A stretch of 64,000 nucleotides of DNA. Source: Macrostomum hystrix. Taxonomy: Eukaryota; Platyhelminthes; Macrostomidae. This document shows positions 57,041 through 64,000 of this stretch, piece after piece. A program made the translations under genes and the position numbers. A model generated the notes under the pieces. It made no database searches and was not told the DNA's origin. It saw only the letters and a program-made list of their open reading frames with translations. The stretch is taken from the NCBI GenBank assembly GCA_950097015.1, contig CATNEN010000003.1:15134001-15198000 (forward strand), read 5' to 3'. The stretch's first letter is position 1; every line of letters begins with the position of its first letter.

Positions 57041-58596
57041 ATATCGTCGATCTGGATTGAGTTAGTTAGTGAACCTTTAGCCTAACTATAAAGATTACTT
57101 CGCTGCAGTGGATCGCTCCGAAATTTAGGTGAAGCACGACGGTATGCGAATCAAATATTAACTCAACCTTTCGGCTAATAGAAAATTAGGAGTTTTGCAG
57201 CTAGAAGCTTCAGAAAATATATGTAATTGACGTTATAGGCCTGTAACACTATTGCCATCTATATATAAGCTATCAACTATAACTAATAATGTTGACTTTT
57301 CGCTGCATCTAATTGACAGTGCAGGATAAATGTACACATTAGTTACCTGTCCATAATTTGATCTCACAGAAAAAATCATGACTTTGGTACGCTTTCTGCC
57401 TTGCAGTCTGTATATAGACAGGATAACTTGAATTGGATTATATTTGTTTGACAAAGGCATGCAGCAGTGCTAGATTTCTGCTATGTCTGTCAGACAGAGT
57501 TGAAGACAGAATTAACAGAATTGTCTGTCTGTAAGCCTGCATGCGCTTGTTTCATAATGTGCATGGTCTGATCTAGTCAGTCGAGGAACATATAATTCCA
57601 CCTAATATTTGCACAGATGCCGCTTTTTAACTAAAATTGCAACTATATTTATTTAACAATCATACGAGACAAGATAATTCTCGCATTATATTGCTGCTAA
57701 AATTTATTCCAGCTATGAAAATTACGTTAGCTAAGGCCGTTCGTTGCCCCTGTATGAGTTATTAGATTGTTTAAACAATGCACTTGGTATTTGTCTAATG
57801 AGAATACATGTAGCTCCTGCTTGTATAAGTCGTGTGTATTCTATGTTAACCAAAAACAGACAGACTGGTTACTTGTGAAGTGTGGTTAAACAGACATACA
57901 CAAGCAGCACGCTTATTTCCTATCACATAAATCATGTTTTAAGCTGTGAATATGATCTACAGAATTGTATCTATACACATAAAAATGTTTCATTCGTTGA
58001 TATACACGAAATAAGTAATCAGTTTTTCTAAAATATACCAAGGACCACTGTAGTATAACTGTTATACTACAGTGGTCCTTGCAATATACATGCGACGTAC
58101 ATGCATCTCATTATACATGTTAATACATATATTCGTGTGCATGTTTGTGCCTGGTTGTTACAGATCGAATAGTAAATTGGCTGTTTGGGATAATTATACA
58201 CAAAGATTTGGTACTACTTTATTATGCATTAGATTGGGAAATATTCGTCAGAGAAGCAAAAAGGGACTGTACATATACCCTGTTAGAAACTCGGAAATAG
58301 GAAACTCGGAAGTTTAACGTTTAAATCAAATTGTGGCAAACTTTAAGTTGTTGAATTTAAAATTTAAAGTTCTTGTTTATAAAATAGAATAAACATAGTT
58401 TATTGAAATTTCTAACTAAAAACTTTAAATTTGTATCATTAACTAAATTGTGTAACTAGATTTCGCGCTAAATAAAACACTCAATTGAATTAGGTTTTCA
58501 GTTACAATTTTCAACAAAGCTCTACGATTTCTACGAATCTACGAAGCACGTGGCAAAACTTTTCCTAACATTCAATCAATATTATTTTCTTAATTG
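57041..58596. other. Divergent intergenic region between channel and NWD genes
   Basis: AT-rich, no coding signal, no TATA box at a convincing distance from either ATG. It should hold both promoters. A perfect palindrome lies at 58039-58081. Confidence 0.5.
58039..58081. repeat. Perfect 21-bp inverted repeat with one-base loop
   Basis: Arms CAAGGACCACTGTAGTATAA(C) at 58039-58059 and its exact complement at 58061-58081 are separated by a single T. Confidence 0.95.
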
Positions 58597-61500
58597 ATGT
58601 TTTGCCGTTACAAAAAGCGAATCGAAGAGTCAAATGGTGTCGATGATGTCACCGAAGGAGGCTCGTGAGTAAAAAACATTCGTTTAATTTACTATTGTGA
58701 ATTTACTATAGTATTGACAGTTTTAAATTTCTGCTTTTTCAATTGCTACAAAAAGGGATTCTATTTAAAAATCTGTCATTACGAAATGTTGCTGAGCTGA
58801 AATTTCTACTACACTAGCTTCAAATAAAATTATTTTAGAGACGTTCATAAGAAGTGTAAGTGGATATAGTTATTGTAAAAATGGTCCATTAGCGCAATTT
58901 ACATTATAGTCTTAGCTACTTTATTATATTATAATATTTATTGAGATTTGATACTGCTTTGTTTGTAAATAATATTTTTTTATTTTTAAAGATTTAACTT
59001 ATAGTTTAAAGCTCAGTTATATAAATACTGAAGTAATCAAATTGAAATAGTTATAGACACGGCTTAGAAAAATCAGTAGTGTGATTTGACCAACAAATCT
59101 GATATTTTTTACACTTGAAAAAAGTATTCCAATTGACATAACAGAACATTTTTGGATGCCCAACAAATGCTTATTACGATCGATATTTGCCAATTTAATT
59201 GTTTGCAAAAGTCGCTTTCCATATTTTTTACGCAATAGACCTTTAAAAAGTTAGTATAAATTAATATATATGAAAACCTTCCTTACAGGTCGAAGCGAAA
59301 GTTGCAGTTCAAGGGCCAGAAATTCCGAAATGAGTTGGAACTGTACAAGAACATCATGCACGGAAATCTTTACGCCCAGTGTCCGAATCTGTCAAACGTG
59401 ATTCGTATATTTACTAGTTCAACATTTACAGGTAGACTTTTTGGATAATATGAAAATTCAATCAGTAATATTTTACCGTCAGAAGTAGATTGCTGAGAAA
59501 GGAAATCGTTTAAAATCACGCAGACACAAAGCACGAACGCAACAGGCTGATGGTGGATGTCTATCCGAAGCTGAAATCGTTCTGTCGACAGTTGGGACTG
59601 GAATTTCAGGTGGTGGACATGCGCTGGGGCGTACGATTTGAAACGGTGGACGATCACAAGACCACTGAGCTTTGCTTAGCCGAGATTGACAACTGCAATC
59701 AGCTCTCGAGGGGACCAACGTTTGTGGTGAGCTGCTGCATACTTAAAGTAGAGATTGGAGACACTTGATCACTACCAAATGGATGTGACACTTCACTTAC
59801 AACATAATTTGTGATTTAAAACTTTTCGCAACATCGAAACTTCACATCAAAGAAAACCAAAAGTCCAATAGTACGTCAAGAATTTCTCTTGACGTATATA
59901 TTTTCGGTAAATTAATTTTCCTTGCGAAAAACATTTTAGCTTAAAAGTAATTTATACTCGTACATCGTAGTGGCAGGTGTCTGACTTTCTGTGGTACATC
60001 AAAATAGTTTTCAGTTTAAAGTGTCTTAGTTTTCGATAAAAAGAATTTTTACATTTTGAATGTTTTGACCTTTAGACGTAATGAACAATTAAGCCTTTAA
60101 GATAGGAATTGGCTTTGCTTTGTGTGGGACAATTTTTCTAACACTGTGCAGCGCTTCAGTAAAGTGTAGCTAAAAATATACCAGAAATAGTACAGAATAA
60201 GTGCATTCCAATTCTAGCTAGTAACTAGCTTAGCAACCAGCTCAACCCAGTCTCCCACCCTACAGCCCAGACCTCATAGCCTAGCAAAGCATATTTTTAT
60301 GGCTTTCTGCATGGGCGTGTGAAATACCTAGTTGCGAATTCTCATTCGTTAATGATGGATTCACACACGGTTTAGAGTGTTGTTAGCGGTTTCGCCGCAA
60401 TTAAGCGTATCGTATTATTGCCATAGACGTTTAGAGCACTCCAAACTAGGTGCTAGACGCATTGTAGTTGTCCACTTGGCCATAGACATTCATTTTCGGT
60501 CATATTAACAGTGTTCACGGCACATTGGTATGACTGAATATCTATGGAATTCGACCATAGACAACAGACCATAAACGGGAGAGAAGAGACACGGGAGAAA
60601 TGAGATTAAGGAGAGATTACTTATAGGAGAGATGACTCATAAAAGAGATGACACATAAGAGAGATAATACAAGAGAGAGATAAGATCGACAGGGTATAAA
60701 GTAGACGTTGGAAAGGGCCAGGGGATTTTCGGCCGCATCTGGCTAGGTTGCAGACCCTTGGTTTAGAAGGAAAATATGAATCCAGGTTACAGACATGTTC
60801 GTATTAATGTTTTTAATGTATTGTGGTTGGTACAATTTATGTCCATCGTTATATCTACATTCACGGCAGACCTTCCTGTCCCACAAGTACGGTTATCGAC
60901 CATTTCCTCGAGAGATAGTTGCCGATGAATTTGACAAGATTCTAACCAAGCTTGACAAACCAGCCAAAGCTCTGTTTAACAAGTGAGTTTTCTGCGAGTA
61001 CTGGTGAACTAATAACCATCTTTACCAGTTTTAATGATCAACGTTTAACAGTCACATATTTAGGTTTAAAGGTACATGCAGTTAAGGGGATAAACCTTAT
61101 AAAAAGGCACTCACACACACACGCAGGTGGTTCAAGTTGGACGCAAATGCGGTGCCTCTAGCCTACGTACTGCAGTCTATCAGCTCCGTTGTTGAAGGCT
61201 ACACCGAAGACGCAACGCCGGCACAAAGACGCAAGGTTGTTCTAGAATATCTGCCCATGCCACCCGATGTAGAGCTTATTAAATTTAGAAAATCTAATTA
61301 CTTCAACACCCACAGTTTGGCAAAGTCTTCTGGCAGGAGAGCGAAGCAATGCAGGAGGCATTGCTGAAGGCTGTCAAGAAGGTTTTGTCGCCGAGCCAGA
61401 TGGAAAAGTACTTTATGTCCGGTGAGATTGACACAATAATTGTATGATATTAAAGAAACTATTATCCCGATATTTACGTAATAACTTTCCGAATAAATAT

Positions 61501-63988
61501 TTCTCAGTAACCGAGACTGAAATACAAGAGGGCCTAATCAAGGCCAAGAATCCGAAGGCGCAATGCATATGGTTCTACCGCGAGATTGTTGACATTGACG
61601 ACCAGCCTGACAGCGATCTGTTGAGAAGATTTCGTGGTAATTTTACTTTTCAATACATATAGGCTAGTAGAAACGTGTTGCTTTTTATTGATATTTTCCA
61701 ATGGCACTACTAACTCCAACGTAAGTAGCATTAATGTATAAAACGATAAAATTAAACTTTGCACAGAAAGTGCCGACGATAAGTCTGCGTTGTCTAGCGG
61801 CATTCAGGAACGGTTGAATCGGTTGAAACAGGAAAAAATACCCGCCGTCCTTCCGGCTGAAAATATCGCCAGATTTCCAGTCTACTGGTCTGCTAACGGT
61901 GAGTCTAGACTCAAGAATTAGTCCAGGTAGTCATGTTTGAATCTAGATTTTGGGAATCAATGCTTTGGGACTGCCCCCAAGACAGTGGCCGTGTAGACTG
62001 CCCGACGATGAGAAAGTCAGGGCAGATTCCACGAACCTTCAAAATACTGTTATTATTGAGGATTGATGACCTAGAAGGGAGGTTTTATAGTCATTTGATC
62101 GACAATCTTGCTTGTAATTAGCCCAGTTCTTCTCAACCTTGACGAAGGCATTGATCCGGACAACGTGCCGTCTCACCAAGCCTACCTGGATCATCTGTGC
62201 CTGGACTTCGAGACTCGCATGAAACTGCACATCATGGAGAGCGTGCTCGATGCTGACGTTTCAGCTGGCAACGGCGCCCGATTCGCTAGCAGCCCGTTGG
62301 CCAGAGAAGTGATCCAGCACACGCGATTCGCCCAGACAAAGGCCACCGCATTCTATGGCAGGCAGGCACTGCTCAATCTGCTGACTGACTACCTGGCCAA
62401 GCCAGCGGACGCCCCATTGATTTGCTACGGAGTTTCTGGCTGCGGAAAGACTAGCCTGATGGCCAAACTGGCATTCAACATGCTGGACAAGCACCCAGCC
62501 ACTGACGGCGCCGGCCCCATGGCGTTTGTGCTGCTCAGATTTTTAGGAACAACTCAAGCTTCTAGCAGCCTGCGAGAGCTGCTGAATAGTCTAATTAGCC
62601 AGTGCCGTCGCATGCTTGGGGTTAATAAAGACGGAGCCAACGTAAGCGTTCGGGGTACCTAGCAACTCTTTTTTATTATCTCTGCACCTAGACTAGCTAG
62701 GCTGCATGTGCAGACTATGGCACACAAAGCTTACACAGTTATAGATATGTTCTAATTGAAGGATGGCAGACCATTTGGTGTCACTTGACTCGCAGCCAGC
62801 GAGGAGGTGATTTCGCTGACTCCTGAGCACAAACGCACACAGATACCGTACGCAGGCACACACTCACACAGGTGTGTACATCTAATTCCTTGACTTTCTA
62901 ATCGTCTGGGAGTGTGCACTGCCACTGTACCTTAGAGGTTAGCCCTCAAGGGCGTAAACTTCACGACAAGCCCCCAAGCCTTCTCTCCAGGGCTGCGTCC
63001 CAAATGAATGTGGCCCCGTCGCGGAGTCGAGCTCTAGCGACTTTGGTACGAGGGCAAACGACATAACCGCCTTGCCACTGCCCCCAAGCTTACAAAACGA
63101 AGGGGAAAATAATTTTAATGCAGATTCGAAATCAAAAGATATTTATAAACAGGATCTAGGATCTAGAATAAAAAATTCGAATAAATATATTGCATCGCCA
63201 TCCCGCAGATCCAATCGTTAAAGACGCTGGCAGCTGCTCTTGTTCTCATGCTGAAACGTCTCGCCGCAGTAAAGCCAGTTCTGGTCGTATTGGACAGCAT
63301 CGACCAGCTGAAACCAGACGACTCGGCTCATTCGTGCTTCTGGCTGCCACAATTGATGCCAGAGAATATCTGGTTCGTGGTGTCCACGCTGCCCCAGGAG
63401 TATAGCATCCTGGAAAATCTGAAGGTCCGAAATGCTTACCATGCTTCGTTAGTATATTGGACTAGCAAAAGTGAACCCCTTCCACGCACTCGCGTACTCG
63501 CGTACTTACGGACTTATATTTTTTAAAATTAATTTAATTTCTAGATAATCGATTCTGCGATTCTACGAGTTTATCATCGATTAGTTTATTCACCTTACTA
63601 AGAATGCATGTATATAGTTTGAATGTTGGACTAGCTGATCTGATCCCATTCTGATTATGGTTGCTTAGTTAATATCTATTCTTTAAAAATCCTTTGTCGT
63701 TTGATTTTTGTCTAAGAATTACTCTTTAATTTTTGTTGCAGACGATGTATAAATATGACACACCCGAGCGCAAAGAAAATTTTGTGGAGGTCACAGAGCT
63801 GGAGAAAACAGACAGCAAGGCTATACTGCGTGAGCATCTGCGGAATAGAGATCGCATTCTAACGCCGAAGCAGCAACGCATATTGGAGACCTGCGTAGCC
63901 AGAGTGGCGCTGCCGCTGTACGCTCGACTGTGCGTCGATTTTGCGTCCAAGTGGAGCAGCTTCTCAACCGTGGATGAGGCCACTCTAG
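58597..63988 (+). CDS. NWD1: NWD1-like NACHT/STAND NTPase, 5' part
   Basis: Exons: 58597-58664, 59289-59431, 59524-59726, 60870-60982, 61127-61235, 61316-61421, 61508-61636, 61767-61898, 62127-62641, 63209-63451, 63742-63988; about 669 residues, frame kept, continuing past the window. N-terminal DUF4062-type domain: VIRIFTSSTFT, ERNRLMVDVYPKLKSFCRQ, LGLEFQVVDMRWGVRFETVD, FLSHKYGYRPFPREI. NACHT core: P-loop CYGVSGCGKTSLMAKLA near residue 436 and Walker B VLVVLDSIDQL near 533, then TELEKTDSKAILREHLRNRD. This order matches animal NWD1/NWD2 proteins, STAND NTPases that normally end in WD40 repeats (outside the window). The start chosen is the only upstream ATG in the frame required by exon 2 (MFCRYKKRIEES). 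The end of exon 10 is uncertain: AAG|GTCCGA at 63424 or TTA|GTATAT at 63451 both keep frame. Orthology to NWD1 rather than NWD2 or another NACHT-WD protein is not settled. Confidence 0.87.
59727..60559 (+). other. NWD gene intron 3, nothing recognised
   Basis: About 830 bp of AT-rich sequence without repeat or gene signal. Confidence 0.45.
60560..60775. mobile_element. Possible hAT-type MITE remnant (NWD intron 3)
   Basis: GAGAGATGAC-type repeats followed by GGCCGCATCTGGCTAGG and TTGCAGACCCTTGG resemble the element at 8163-8400 and hAT MITE ends; the left end is unclear. Confidence 0.4.
61965..62035 (+). mobile_element. SINE-A fragment (NWD intron 8)
   Basis: GTGTAGACTGCCCGACGATG and AGAAAGTCAGGGCAGAT are the only recognisable parts. 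Confidence 0.55.
62770..63092 (-). mobile_element. SINE-A, near full length (NWD intron 9)
   Basis: Minus-strand copy with head GGCAAGGCGGTTATGTCG, CTAGAGCTCGACTCCGCGAC, and the full body. Confidence 0.82.
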
Positions 63989-64000
63989 GTGAGGATTTTA

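Overview
This 64 kb window is eukaryotic, from an invertebrate animal genome. Genes are split by many GT-AG introns, there are metazoan genes (conventional protein kinase C, a TLX homeobox, MAD1, MBF1/EDF1, an NWD-type STAND NTPase, a TRP-like channel, an ALK-like glycine-rich secreted protein), and there are tRNA-headed SINEs, MITEs and minisatellites. The gene set fits a bilaterian, perhaps a lophotrochozoan or flatworm. That placement is a guess from gene content. The exon models below were assembled by eye from splice signals, frame continuity and family resemblance. Nine of the ten main models keep frame across every junction, eight of them to a stop codon and the NWD-like gene to the window edge. 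The exception is the JmjC gene, which needs a splice or a one-base correction.

Layout. 0-1.3 kb: 3' part of a JmjC oxygenase gene (+) beside a TTAA-flanked MITE. 2.6-14.1 kb: a complete conventional PKC gene of 15 exons (+), with a 2 kb 29-bp array and a 2.8 kb 10-bp array in its introns. 14.2-19.5 kb: gene-free, with a 21-bp palindromic array, a 1.8 kb 20-bp array and an 18-bp array. 19.6-22.2 kb: TLX-type homeobox gene (-). 25.1-28.0 kb: a complete five-exon gene (-) for an unrecognised charged 235-residue protein. 28.6-30.4 kb: two more arrays. 31.5-41.8 kb: MAD1 (-), with large arrays in at least five of its introns. 42.8-43.9 kb: EDF1/MBF1 (-). 44-45.3 kb: hAT transposase fossil plus two copies of a MITE, one with a clean 8-bp target duplication. 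47.3-48.5 kb: a single-exon gene (+) with a TATA box and poly(A) signal, for an orphan secreted 414-residue protein. 49.5-51.8 kb: secreted PAN-like/glycine-rich protein (-). 53.4-57.0 kb: six-transmembrane TRP-like channel (-). 58.6 kb to the window end: 5' part of an NWD1-like NACHT NTPase (+).

The genes have no obvious shared pathway. The striking property is architectural. In the first ~44 kb almost every long intron holds its own private minisatellite, several starting within about 20 bp of a splice site. From 44 to 64 kb there are none, only SINEs and MITEs. Two tRNA-headed SINE families (called SINE-A and SINE-B here), a TTAA-type MITE, a foldback MITE and hAT-type elements make up most of the dispersed repeats.
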